A stretch of 64,000 nucleotides of DNA from Megasphaera stantonii (GTDB taxonomy: Bacteria; Bacillota; Negativicutes; Veillonellales; Megasphaeraceae), in NCBI RefSeq assembly GCF_003367905.1, contig NZ_CP029462.1, positions 2,294,001 through 2,358,000 on the forward strand. The letters run 5' to 3'. The notes under the pieces were generated by a model. It was not told the DNA's origin. It worked only from the letters and a program-made list of their open reading frames with translations, and ran no database searches. Position numbers and translations under genes: made by a program. Below are positions 56,199 to 64,000 of this stretch, piece by piece (within the stretch, counting starts at the first letter, position 1; every line of letters starts with the position of its first letter).

Positions 56199-56606
56199 AT
56201 GGATCAGATTACATTGCGCGTTCCTGTCGCCGTAAAAGCCAAGGTAACCCAGGCGCTGAAGGACAAAATCCTCAGAAATACGGACCAGGCGCTGAGTGAT
56301 ATCGATCGGGAAATGCAGAACCTGGAATTCCAGGCCAAACGCATGATGACCGAACAGGCGAAAATCGATGCCCAGGGCTTGATTTCCCTGCGGGCCCGCG
56401 TAGAAGAACAAAAACAGCGTCTCCAGGCTGCTAAAGCAAAAGCGCAGCATGACAGAAACGAAGCTGAACAGTTAGCAATCGGTTCCGAAATCAGACAAGG
56501 CACGCTTGAACAGACCGTAGTCGTCCAAGTCGGCGATGATTTGGGTAAATTAATGGGAACGGAAATCTTGGTCGAAGACGACAAGATCGTTGCCATTCGC
56601 CAATAA
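56199..56606 (+). CDS. ylqD: YlqD family protein
   Basis: A 135-residue protein with a long coiled coil (about residues 25-95, rich in Ala, Gln, Lys and Glu) and a small C-terminal beta part (VVVQVGDDLGKLMGTEILVE). YlqD of B. subtilis stands in the same place and has no known role. The ATG follows TAGGAGGAACC. It may touch RNA or the ribosome, given its neighbours, but that is only context. Confidence 0.85.
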   Translation: MDQITLRVPVAVKAKVTQALKDKILRNTDQALSDIDREMQNLEFQAKRMMTEQAKIDAQGLISLRARVEEQKQRLQAAKAKAQHDRNEAEQLAIGSEIRQGTLEQTVVVQVGDDLGKLMGTEILVEDDKIVAIRQ

Positions 56607-56612
56607 CATACG

Positions 56613-57116
56613 ATGGCTGGATTGGATTTCTTTACAATCGGTCAAATAGTTGCCCCGCACGGCGTGCGGGGTGATGTTCGTATTTATCCCGATACGGATT
56701 TTCCGAAGCGTTTCCTGCAAATGAAATATGGCTACATCGACGGCAAGAAGTATGAAGTTGCCGCCGCGCGGCTCCATAAGCGCGTCGTCCTTATGAAGTT
56801 CGTCGGCGTCGACGACCGCAATGCCGCCGAGCTGCTCCGGGGCAAGGAGCTCCAGGTGCCGCGAGAAGATTTGATGCCTCTGAAAGAAGGCCAGCATTAT
56901 ATCTTCGACATCATCGGCATGACGGCCTACGATTTGCAGGATGTGAAATTAGGGACTGTTACCGACGTCTTGCGGACGGGCAGCAACGACGTGTACGTCG
57001 TAACCGACGACGAAGGAAAGGAAACGCTCTTTGCGGCTATTCCCGACGTCGTCAAATCCATTGACGAAGAGTCTGGAAAAATGGTGCTCGACCCGCCTGA
57101 ATGGGTAGACGAATGA
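56613..57116 (+). CDS. rimM: Ribosome maturation factor RimM
   Basis: A 167-residue 30S maturation factor that binds S19. The N-terminal IGQIVAPHGVRGDVRIYP motif and the C-terminal PRC-barrel (LGTVTDVLRTGSNDVYVV, LFAAIPDVVKSID) are clear. There is no strong SD, so translation is probably coupled to ylqD. The stop overlaps the trmD start (ATGA). Confidence 0.95.
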   Translation: MAGLDFFTIGQIVAPHGVRGDVRIYPDTDFPKRFLQMKYGYIDGKKYEVAAARLHKRVVLMKFVGVDDRNAAELLRGKELQVPREDLMPLKEGQHYIFDIIGMTAYDLQDVKLGTVTDVLRTGSNDVYVVTDDEGKETLFAAIPDVVKSIDEESGKMVLDPPEWVDE

Positions 57117-57850
57117 GAATCGATATAATATCACTTTTCCCGGAATTGATAGAGGCCTTTTACCGGCACAGCATTATCGGACGGGCCCGCGCGGCCGGCC
57201 TGCTGGAGCTGGATGTAACCAATCCGAGAAATTTCACCTATGACCGTCATCATATGGTAGACGACACGATTTATGGCGGCGGTTGCGGCATGCTTATGAA
57301 AGCAGGGCCGCTTTTTGCGGCTGTAGAGGCCGTGCGCCGCGACGTGCCGAAACGGCGCGTCATCCTCATGGGGCCTGCCGGCGAAACCTTTACGCAGGCC
57401 AAGGCCAGGGAGTTGGCGGCATACGACCAGCTCATCCTCCTGTGCGGCCACTACGAAGGCGTAGACTACCGCGTAGAAGAAAGCCTGGCCGATGAGACCA
57501 TTTCCGTCGGCGACTACGTCCTGACCGGCGGCGAGCTGCCGGCGATGACCATTACCGACGCCGTGGCCCGCATGATTCCCGGCGTCCTCGGCGCAGCCGG
57601 AAGCGCGGCCGACGATTCGTTTTACGCTTCTCTGCTGGAATATCCCCAATACACAAAGCCGGCCGTATTCCGCGGCTTGACTGTCCCAGAGGTGCTCCGA
57701 AACGGCGACCACGCCAAGATAGACGCCTGGCGGCGCCGCAAATCCCTGGAGCGGACGCTGCAGAAGCGCCCCGACCTGCTGGAAACTTGCGACCTGTCAG
57801 CGAAGGACAAGGCCATATTGGCGGAGCTGGAAGGAGAAGAAAGCCGATGA
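57113..57850 (+). CDS. trmD: tRNA (guanine-37-N1)-methyltransferase TrmD
   Basis: A 245-residue SPOUT methyltransferase that makes m1G37 in tRNA. It starts MRIDIISLFPELIEAF and shows GGGCGMLMKAGP, LCGHYEGVDYRV and SVGDYVLTGGELPAM, the knotted SAM site. The start at 57113 overlaps the rimM stop. An upstream GTG-type start at 57101 is unlikely. Confidence 0.96.
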   Translation: MRIDIISLFPELIEAFYRHSIIGRARAAGLLELDVTNPRNFTYDRHHMVDDTIYGGGCGMLMKAGPLFAAVEAVRRDVPKRRVILMGPAGETFTQAKARELAAYDQLILLCGHYEGVDYRVEESLADETISVGDYVLTGGELPAMTITDAVARMIPGVLGAAGSAADDSFYASLLEYPQYTKPAVFRGLTVPEVLRNGDHAKIDAWRRRKSLERTLQKRPDLLETCDLSAKDKAILAELEGEESR

Positions 57851-58419
57851 AATCGTCTCTGTACGTAGGATTGGTGCACTACCCCATATATGACAAACAT
57901 TTCAACGTCATAGCCACGGCCATTACGAACTATGATCTCCACGATATATCCCGTTCGGCCAAGACCTATGGCGTGAAAAAATACTTCATTATCCATCATG
58001 TGCCGGGACAGCTGGACATGGTGCATAAGATCATGGACTTTTGGGAAAGCCCGGCCGGCAGGAAGTACAACGCCTACCGCACCCAGGCTTTCGACATCGT
58101 CGACATCCGCCCGTCTATTGAAGACGCCGTCAAGGCCGTAGAAGAGGCGGAGGGAAAACGCCCTTACGTCGTGACGACGGACGCGCGGACCTATGCCAAT
58201 ACCATTTCCTATAAGGAGCTGCGCCGCAAGCGCGAAGAAGACGACACGCCGGTGCTGCTGCTCTTTGGGACAGGCTACGGCATGACGAAAGAGACGATGG
58301 AGCAATTTGATTATATCCTGGAGCCCGTATACGGCGCAGGAGAGTATAACCACTTGTCAGTACGCTCGGCGGCGGCTATTATTTTAGACCGCCTGGCCGG
58401 CGAGGAGTGGTGGAAATAA
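57847..58419 (+). CDS. SPOUT-type RNA methyltransferase (PF09936-like)
   Basis: A 190-residue protein that starts SSLYVGLVHYPIYDKH and contains LLLFGTGYGMTKE and NHLSVRSAAAIILDRL, the knotted SAM-binding C-terminal motif. This family of SAM-dependent RNA methyltransferases often follows trmD, and its target is unknown. It overlaps the trmD stop (ATGA), so it is translated with it. Confidence 0.85.
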   Translation: MKSSLYVGLVHYPIYDKHFNVIATAITNYDLHDISRSAKTYGVKKYFIIHHVPGQLDMVHKIMDFWESPAGRKYNAYRTQAFDIVDIRPSIEDAVKAVEEAEGKRPYVVTTDARTYANTISYKELRRKREEDDTPVLLLFGTGYGMTKETMEQFDYILEPVYGAGEYNHLSVRSAAAIILDRLAGEEWWK

Positions 58420-58434
58420 GAGGGAGGCATTAGA

Positions 58435-59169
58435 ATGTCTGGACATTCGAAGTGGGCAAATATTAAGCGCAAAAAAGGCAAGAACGACGCCATCCGCGGC
58501 AAAATCACCACGAAAATCGGCCGTGAAATCACCATTGCCGTTCGTATGGGCGGCCCGGATCCGGTCGGCAATATGCGCTTGAAATTGGCTCTCCAAAAAG
58601 CAAAAGAAAACAACATTCCGAAAGATAATATCAAGCGGGCGATCCAGAAAGGCGCCGGCGCTACAGAAGGCCAGAACTACGAAGAAATTACGTACGAAGG
58701 CTACGGCCCGGCCGGCGTTGCCGTTACGGTCAACGTCCTCACGGATAACCGCAACCGCGCGGCCGCCGAAGTCCGCCACGTATTCTCCAAATACGGCAAC
58801 AGCCTCGGCGAAACCGGCTGCGTAGGCTGGATGTTCAAGAGCAAGGGCATCTTCGTCGTGAGCAAGGAAAACGCCGACGAAGACCAGATCATGGAAGTAG
58901 CCCTCGAAGCAGGCGCCGACGACGTCAAGACCGAAGGCGAAGAATTCGAAATCGTAACGACGCCCGAAGCCTTTGACGACGTAGAAAAAGCCTTGGCCGA
59001 CGCCGGCATCGAAACAGAACACGCATCCATCACCATGGTTCCGGACAACACCATTACCTTGGACGCCGAAGGCACAGAAAAACTCGAAAAACTCATCGAC
59101 GCATTGGAAGACCTGGACGACGTCCAGGACGTATACCACAACGGCGATATGGTGGAAGACGAAGAGTAA
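58435..59169 (+). CDS. YebC/PmpR family regulatory protein
   Basis: A 244-residue YebC-family protein with the N-terminus [15 protein letters not shown] and the acidic middle domain. Family members were described as transcriptional regulators, and recent work links YebC proteins to translation of proline-rich stretches. The ATG follows AGAGGGAGG. It ends the SRP/RimM/TrmD operon and is followed by a terminator. Confidence 0.93.
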   Translation: MSGHSKWANIKRKKGKNDAIRGKITTKIGREITIAVRMGGPDPVGNMRLKLALQKAKENNIPKDNIKRAIQKGAGATEGQNYEEITYEGYGPAGVAVTVNVLTDNRNRAAAEVRHVFSKYGNSLGETGCVGWMFKSKGIFVVSKENADEDQIMEVALEAGADDVKTEGEEFEIVTTPEAFDDVEKALADAGIETEHASITMVPDNTITLDAEGTEKLEKLIDALEDLDDVQDVYHNGDMVEDEE

Positions 59170-59195
59170 GACAACGAAATACAGCAATATAGATA

Positions 59196-59230
59196 AAAAG
59201 AAGAATGGCTCAGGCTGTTCTTCTTTTTTC
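59196..59230 (+). terminator. Terminator after the yebC-family gene
   Basis: AAGAAGAA-GGC pairs with GCT-TTCTTCTT, followed by a T run. Confidence 0.75.
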
Positions 59231-59572
59231 TATTATAATATATTGCAGCATAAAAACGTACGTGGTGAAGTGGTCTTGATGAAAAGTGTGGCAGAGGGTT
59301 TGAAAAATGATATGATGAATTTGCCGAATGAAGCAGTTCATCTGCATGAAAATATGACATTGACTCTTATAGCGGACAGGCATGTGTAAAAAGAATGTAA
59401 GAATTAAGTAATGTGATAGTCATATGAGTGTAGTTAAAATATTTAAATTCCCTTGTTTCCTTTATTTGTTACAGTTTTGTTGCAGTCAGCGGGGGGCGTA
59501 GACGACTGAGTATAATTGGGGTATAATGTAATCTGATAAATTTTGAATTATGCTAAAGTGAGTGCAGCCGAC
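59231..59572 (+). other. AT-rich gap before the polysaccharide locus
   Basis: No convincing gene. Two TATAAT boxes (59511-59516 and 59522-59527) are candidate -10 elements for the next gene, but neither has a good -35 at 17 bp, so an activator may be needed. A 36-codon reading frame at 59279-59389 has only a weak SD. Confidence 0.5.
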
Positions 59573-61018
59573 ATGAAGAAACATGAATTATCTTCTTCTA
59601 TCTCAATAAAAAATAAGCATAGCGCAGTTCTAATGCCAGTAGTGCTGTTGGTAGTCGATTATGTGGCCATTTTATGCGCTGAAATGGTTTCTTTTAATTT
59701 GCGTAATTTTTTTGTTCCTGAAACGACATTTCGTCTATCGTGGTTGAGTATTCATGTTATTATTCCGTTTGTATACCTTGTTTTCATGCAAGCTCATGAG
59801 TTATATACTCGCCGCACGCAATTCTGGCGGATTATTTCTGAAATTTTTAACGTTAACTTGTATGCCATTGGATCTCTGGTTCTTATCATGTATTTGGCCC
59901 AGACAGTAGCGCAGACATCTCGTTTATTTGTTGCTTTGATGTTCATTTTTGCGTTTGTTTTTCTTATCACGGGCCGGTATATTATAAAAAAATTATTAAA
60001 TCGGGTGAAGGTACTACAAGTTCCGATTTTAATCATGGGTGCAGGAAAGACAGCGGCCTTGGTGTTGGAATATTTGCAGAAAGACGCTGGCTTGGGATAT
60101 GATTTTATTGGCTTTTTAGAGGATAACATACCAGAAAAAAAAGTATTGGCTATGATGCCTCATTTGGGGACGTTTTCTGATGCGGAGAACATCATCCGAC
60201 AAACTGGCGTAAAGCACGTGTTGGTCATTGCGCCAGGCCTAAAAAATGAAGATGTGCAAGGTATTGTATACCGGCTGCAACCCTTAGTAAAGAGGATCGC
60301 TTTTATTCCTGACATGGGAAAAATGCCTTTGGCGACTTTGGATATGGAGAGCTTGATTGACGGTCATATCGTTACCTTCAGCTTCCGTAATAATCTGGCT
60401 CAGTGGTATAATAGATTCCTCAAGCGTGCCTTTGATTTGATCTGTACGACCATTGGCTTGATTTGTATTTCCCCTATATTGGCGGCGATTGCATTCTGGA
60501 TTTATAAAGATTCGCCCGGCCCGGTTATTTTTAAGCATCGCCGTATTGGACGAGGCGGAAAAGAGTTTTCCTGTTATAAATTTCGCAGCATGTGTATGGA
60601 TGCTGATATAAAATTAGAGGAACTGCTGGAAGCTGATCCCAAAGCGCGAGAAGAATGGCACAGTGAATTTAAACTGAAAAACGATCCGCGTATCACGAAA
60701 AGCGGCGCCTTCCTTCGCAAGACCAGCTTGGATGAGCTGCCCCAGCTAATCAACGTGCTGAAAGGGGACATGAGCCTCGTAGGCCCGCGGCCTATTATTA
60801 AAGCGGAAGTCCCTAAATACGGCCGATATATTAATGATTTCTACATGGTTCGCCCCGGCATTACGGGCATGTGGCAGACCAGCGGCCGCAATGACGTGAC
60901 CTATGACGAACGAGTTCAGATGGATACTTGGTATGTTCGAAATTGGAACGTCTGGTTTGATATTGTCTTAATTTGGCGGACGATTGGCGTCGTTCTAGGG
61001 AAAAAAGGCGCATATTAG
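59573..61018 (+). CDS. Polyprenyl-phosphate sugar-phosphotransferase (WbaP type)
   Basis: A 481-residue initiating transferase that loads the first sugar-phosphate onto undecaprenyl phosphate at the inner membrane. Four N-terminal membrane helices (to about residue 140) are followed by a Rossmann-like domain (ILIMGAGKTAALVL). Then comes one more helix and the catalytic domain (SPGPVIFKHRRIGRGGKEF, YKFRSM, KTSLDELPQLINVL, GPRP, and RPGITGMWQ). This plan is WbaP/CpsE-like. A TTG at 59543 is possible, and the ATG at 59573 has only a poor SD. The gene opens a polysaccharide locus. Confidence 0.9.
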   Translation: MKKHELSSSISIKNKHSAVLMPVVLLVVDYVAILCAEMVSFNLRNFFVPETTFRLSWLSIHVIIPFVYLVFMQAHELYTRRTQFWRIISEIFNVNLYAIGSLVLIMYLAQTVAQTSRLFVALMFIFAFVFLITGRYIIKKLLNRVKVLQVPILIMGAGKTAALVLEYLQKDAGLGYDFIGFLEDNIPEKKVLAMMPHLGTFSDAENIIRQTGVKHVLVIAPGLKNEDVQGIVYRLQPLVKRIAFIPDMGKMPLATLDMESLIDGHIVTFSFRNNLAQWYNRFLKRAFDLICTTIGLICISPILAAIAFWIYKDSPGPVIFKHRRIGRGGKEFSCYKFRSMCMDADIKLEELLEADPKAREEWHSEFKLKNDPRITKSGAFLRKTSLDELPQLINVLKGDMSLVGPRPIIKAEVPKYGRYINDFYMVRPGITGMWQTSGRNDVTYDERVQMDTWYVRNWNVWFDIVLIWRTIGVVLGKKGAY

Positions 61019-61063
61019 GTTAAGTATGTATTGTATAAGTTTCTGTTGGAGGAGTGCTGTTTA

Positions 61064-62506
61064 ATGCCTATCGATCAATATATATCCATGGAAACAACAC
61101 GAATTGACTATAAAGAAATGTTAGAAACGAAAAAGGCCAAAAATTGGTTGAAATCCGTATCGGCGTTTGCCAACACAGATACGGGATATCTTGTGTTTGG
61201 CGTGCGGGATACAGATCATGCAAAGGTGGGGCTGACGGATTGTCAAGCTGTTGGAGAGAAAATTACTGAATTAATTAAAGAACGTATTCAGCCTAGTCCG
61301 GACTATGATATACAATACGAAAATGAGGATGGCAAAGATTTTATCATATTAACTGTGCGCAAGGGCATATCCACTCCGTATTATTATGCCCATGAAGGGA
61401 CAAAGATTGCTTTTGTTAGAAAAGGTAATCAGTCAGTTGTTGCGCCCCCTCATGAACTAAACGAGCTAATTTTAAATGGCCGTGGGCTGACCTACGATGC
61501 CCTGCCAAGTTCATTTTCCTTATCAGATGTTAGTTTTACCTTATTGGAAGCAACTTATAATAATACCAATAAAGAGGATGAAAGTTTTGATAAAAGCAGG
61601 GATTTAATTTCCTTTGGACTGGCTAAACCTGATGGGATTGTGACGAATGCAGGTGCTCTTCTTTGCGATCAAGGCATATTAGGCCATTCAAGAGTATTTT
61701 GTACTCGATGGAAGGGAACTATAAAAGGAAGTGTAGATATAGATGCTATTGATGATAAAGAATATAGCGGCAGCTTAATTTCTTTATTAGATAATGCAGT
61801 AACTTTCGTAAAAAACAATTCTCAAAAACGATGGGCTGTGAAAGGGCTGCTGCGAGATGAAGAAGCTGATTATCCGGAAAAGGCAGTTCGTGAAGTTGTT
61901 GTCAATGCATTGATACATCGGGATTACCAGATTTTGGGCTCGGAAATTCATATTGATATGTATGATGACCGATTAGAGGTATATTCTCCCGGCGGCATGG
62001 TCAACGGATGGAGGATTCAGGATTTAAACTTACTTCATGTACCGTCCATTCGGAGAAATCCGGTAATATCAGATATGTTTGGCCGTATGCATTTTATGGA
62101 TAGAAAGGGGAGCGGAATTCAGAGAATAATGAGCGCGTATGCTGCTTCTGAACGTCAACCCAAATTTTATTCCGAGGCTTCAGCTTTTTTTGTTGAACTG
62201 CCTAATATGACGTATGATTCTGTAAAAACGCCTGATTCTGACAAGACTAACGATATAGCTGCTGCACGTCAAGAAGCTGATGGCGCGTCTGTTATTAAAG
62301 AACGGCTGCAGCATGTATGTCATAAAAAGACCATTGATTCCGTCCTCTTGTTTTATAATGCTGAAAGAGCGAATCATTGGGGAAGGGCAGTGCTGCGAGA
62401 AAGGCTAGGGATAAGTGATAGCGCCGTTTCGCGGATACTAAATATTTTATTAGAAAGACAGATTATTTGCAGAATGCGTCGAGGCCAATACAAATTTTTG
62501 TGGTAA
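61064..62506 (+). CDS. Schlafen/AlbA_2-domain ATP-binding protein with C-terminal wHTH
   Basis: A 480-residue protein of the COG2865 type. The N-terminal AlbA_2 (Schlafen) domain covers about residues 8-135 (RIDYKEML, SVSAFANTDTGYLVFGVRD, APPHELNELIL). A GHKL-like ATP-binding region follows (AVREVVVNALIHRDYQ, RLEVYSPGGMVNG, MDRKGSGIQRIM). A C-terminal winged helix shows LRERLGISDSAVSRILNILL. Such proteins are predicted nucleic-acid-binding regulators, and few have been studied. It lies inside a surface-sugar locus and directly before a tandem repeat. The ATG follows GGAGGAGTG. Confidence 0.85.
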   Translation: MPIDQYISMETTRIDYKEMLETKKAKNWLKSVSAFANTDTGYLVFGVRDTDHAKVGLTDCQAVGEKITELIKERIQPSPDYDIQYENEDGKDFIILTVRKGISTPYYYAHEGTKIAFVRKGNQSVVAPPHELNELILNGRGLTYDALPSSFSLSDVSFTLLEATYNNTNKEDESFDKSRDLISFGLAKPDGIVTNAGALLCDQGILGHSRVFCTRWKGTIKGSVDIDAIDDKEYSGSLISLLDNAVTFVKNNSQKRWAVKGLLRDEEADYPEKAVREVVVNALIHRDYQILGSEIHIDMYDDRLEVYSPGGMVNGWRIQDLNLLHVPSIRRNPVISDMFGRMHFMDRKGSGIQRIMSAYAASERQPKFYSEASAFFVELPNMTYDSVKTPDSDKTNDIAAARQEADGASVIKERLQHVCHKKTIDSVLLFYNAERANHWGRAVLRERLGISDSAVSRILNILLERQIICRMRRGQYKFLW

Positions 62507-62517
62507 CTCATGGACAC

Positions 62518-62643
62518 TGAACAACACATTTAGTGTGCTGAACAACACATTTAGTGTGTTGAACAACACATTTAGTGTGCTGAACAACACATTTAGTGTG
62601 TTGAACAACACATTTAGTGTGCTGAACAACACATTTAGTGTGT
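62518..62643 (+). repeat. 21-bp tandem repeat, six copies
   Basis: Six head-to-tail units of 21 bp share the core ACACATTTAGTGTG. They differ only in the last base, which alternates C, T, C, T, C, T, so the array may have grown in 42-bp steps. A decayed seventh unit follows to about 62660. Each unit holds the short inverted repeat ACAC/GTGT. The array fills nearly all of the space between the Schlafen gene and the next start codon. Confidence 0.95.
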
Positions 62644-62673
62644 TAAACAATACTTTTGAAAAGAAAGGTAGAC

Positions 62674-63456
62674 GTGCCGTTGAATATAAAAATTTTGATT
62701 GCTGCCCATAAAAAATACTGGATGCCTGATGACGACGTATACTTGCCGATTCATGTTGGAGCAGCGGGAAAAGCCGATTTGGGCTATACAAGGGATGATA
62801 CTGGTGATAATATAAGTGAGAAGAATCCAAACTTCTGCGAATTGACTGCCTTATATTGGGCTTGGAAAAATCTGGATGCAGACTATGTTGGATTGGTACA
62901 CTACCGCCGCTATTTTTCCCATACCCAGTGGGCTATGACGACAGAGGCTAAGCGAAGGAATATTCTTCATGGTGACGATTTTCAGCGGCTTTTGCAGGCT
63001 GCACCGATCATCGTTCCTGGAAAGCGCAATTACGTTATCGAAACGACACAGAGCCAGTATGAACATGCCCACTATTCCGGCGATTTAAAGGCCGTCAAAG
63101 AATTGCTTCATCGTCAATGTCCGCAGTATGACCCGGCATTTGAGCTAGTAATGCAGCGGACATGGGGCCATCGGTTCAATATGTTTGTCATGCGCCGAGA
63201 CTACTATGACGCATATTGTTTTTGGCTGTTTAGATTGCTTTTTGAATTGGAAAAGCAGCTGGATATCAGCCAATACGATGCCTATCAGGCAAGGGTATAT
63301 GGTTTCCTTGCAGAACGCTTATTGGACGTATGGCTGGAAACCAATCATGTGTCCTACGTAGAGCAAAGGGTTTCTTTTTTGGAAAAGCAAAATTGGCTGA
63401 AAAAGGGTGGAAAATTTATACAACGAAAACTATACCATAGAAAGGTTGGAAAGTAA
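62674..63456 (+). CDS. DUF4422 family glycosyltransferase-like protein
   Basis: A 260-residue protein of the DUF4422 family found in LPS and capsule loci. Typical features are NIKILIAAHKKYWMP, YLPIHVGAAG, RDDTGDNISEKNPNFCELTA and YVGLVHYRRYF. It is cytoplasmic, and donor and acceptor are unknown. The frame is open from 62656 (TTG). I prefer the GTG at 62674 because AAAGGT stands six bases before it. The ABC permease gene starts on the next base after its stop. Confidence 0.85.
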   Translation: MPLNIKILIAAHKKYWMPDDDVYLPIHVGAAGKADLGYTRDDTGDNISEKNPNFCELTALYWAWKNLDADYVGLVHYRRYFSHTQWAMTTEAKRRNILHGDDFQRLLQAAPIIVPGKRNYVIETTQSQYEHAHYSGDLKAVKELLHRQCPQYDPAFELVMQRTWGHRFNMFVMRRDYYDAYCFWLFRLLFELEKQLDISQYDAYQARVYGFLAERLLDVWLETNHVSYVEQRVSFLEKQNWLKKGGKFIQRKLYHRKVGK

Positions 63457-64000
63457 GTGAACAGCGATATATCACAGTTACATAAATATATCCCGCTGCT
63501 AAGAGAGCTAGTCGTGCGGGATTTAAAAATCAAATATAGACGATCTTTTTTAGGATACCTTTGGAGCTTGATGAATCCATTATTAATGATGTGGATTTTA
63601 ACTATTGTATTTTCTTATGTCTTTCGATTTGATATTCCTAATTATCCTTTATATTTAATCATAGGGCAAGTAGTATTTAATTTTGTTTCTGAATCTACAA
63701 CGGCATCTATGTACTCCATTGTAGGTAATGCGGCTTTGTTGAAAAAAGTGTATGTTCCTAAGCCGATTTTTCCGTTAGCTCGTGTGGCTTCTAGCTTCGT
63801 AACGATGTTATTTAGTATGGTTGCTATATTTATTGTCATGATTGCGACCGATGTTTCCTTGACGCCGACGTTGTTACTTTTGCCAATACCTTTATTTTTC
63901 CTTTTTATATTTTCTTTAGGAGTAAGCTTAATTGTATCGGCAGTTGCCGTATATTTGCGGGATATGTTTCATTTGTACAGCGTATTTACGACGGCTTGGT
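63457..64000 (+). CDS. ABC-2 type polysaccharide exporter permease (3' end beyond window)
   Basis: The first 181 codons of a TagG/Wzm-type permease. The start is MNSDISQLHKYIPLLRELVV followed by RDLKIKYRRSFLGYLWS, the amphipathic N-terminal motif of the family. Several membrane helices follow (about residues 38-55, 65-85, 105-130, 140-170). It would export a polyprenyl-linked glycan across the inner membrane with an ATPase partner that should lie just downstream. The start is a GTG directly after the preceding TAA. Confidence 0.9.
   Translation, partial: MNSDISQLHKYIPLLRELVVRDLKIKYRRSFLGYLWSLMNPLLMMWILTIVFSYVFRFDIPNYPLYLIIGQVVFNFVSESTTASMYSIVGNAALLKKVYVPKPIFPLARVASSFVTMLFSMVAIFIVMIATDVSLTPTLLLLPIPLFFLFIFSLGVSLIVSAVAVYLRDMFHLYSVFTTAW

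Noticed and set aside
59279-59389. 36-codon reading frame MKSVAEGLKN... in the gap before the polysaccharide locus
   Set aside because: Very short, with only a weak SD and no recognised family. It cannot be told from chance.
62518-62643. Possible CRISPR array
   Set aside because: The units are contiguous 21-bp tandem repeats without spacers, and no cas genes are in the window.
62450-62830. Minus-strand reading frame with repeated LNVLF-type heptads
   Set aside because: It is created by the 21-bp tandem repeat being a multiple of three, overlaps two real genes on the other strand, and has no SD.

Overview
The window looks like a chromosome segment of a Negativicutes bacterium (Gram-negative-walled Firmicutes, Veillonellaceae), most likely Megasphaera or a close relative. 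I base this on the 16S rRNA text compared with what I remember of Megasphaera 16S, on Firmicutes-type machinery (SufBDSU, T-box leader, RNase M5, MutS2, YlxM-Ffh), and on AGGAGG-type ribosome binding sites. No database search was run, so the genus is an inference.

Layout. 0-2.9 kb: end of an Fe-S assembly operon (sufB tail, sufD, sufS, sufU) with a terminator. 2.9-8.4 kb: a full rRNA operon (two promoters, 16S, tRNA-Ala, 23S, 5S, terminator). It is followed by about 550 bp without genes that holds repeated, structured elements. 8.9-14.6 kb: PLP aminotransferase, recQ-thyA-folA, a membrane protein and a cold-shock gene. 14.8-20.2 kb: single genes on both strands (atypical carbamoyltransferase under a large dyad, fosX, a 2-hydroxyacid dehydrogenase, a YigZ-family protein, an XRE regulator, an M18 aminopeptidase). 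20.6-23.4 kb: amino-acid permease and alanine racemase. 23.6-35.6 kb: miaB-mutS-mutL-methyltransferase-miaA, then ynbB-like, rnmV, rsmA, a gamma-carbonic-anhydrase-like gene and an iron alcohol dehydrogenase. 35.7-44.7 kb: U32 peptidase, mutS2, a CsoR-family sensor, a Leu-type T-box in front of an MFS transporter, and a P1B metal ATPase behind a large G/C-tract operator. 44.9-46.4 kb: an intact IS256-family element that has split a yrbL-like gene, with an 8-bp target duplication. 47-53.9 kb: sirtuin and HD hydrolase, AGCS symporter, thiW-thiM thiazole salvage behind a structured leader, and a molybdopterin oxidoreductase. 53.9-59.2 kb: the ylxM-ffh-rpsP-khpA-ylqD-rimM-trmD-SPOUT methyltransferase-yebC operon. 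59.5-64 kb: a more AT-rich surface-polysaccharide locus (WbaP-type initiating transferase, Schlafen/AlbA_2 ATPase, a 21-bp tandem repeat, a DUF4422 transferase, and an ABC-2 permease cut by the window edge).

The most unusual items are the three covarying stem-loop elements around the 3' end of the rRNA operon, the 5S-terminator extended hairpin, the Leu T-box in front of an MFS carrier, the dyad over the carbamoyltransferase promoter, the unassigned thiW leader, the IS-split yrbL gene, and the minisatellite next to a Schlafen-type regulator in the polysaccharide locus.
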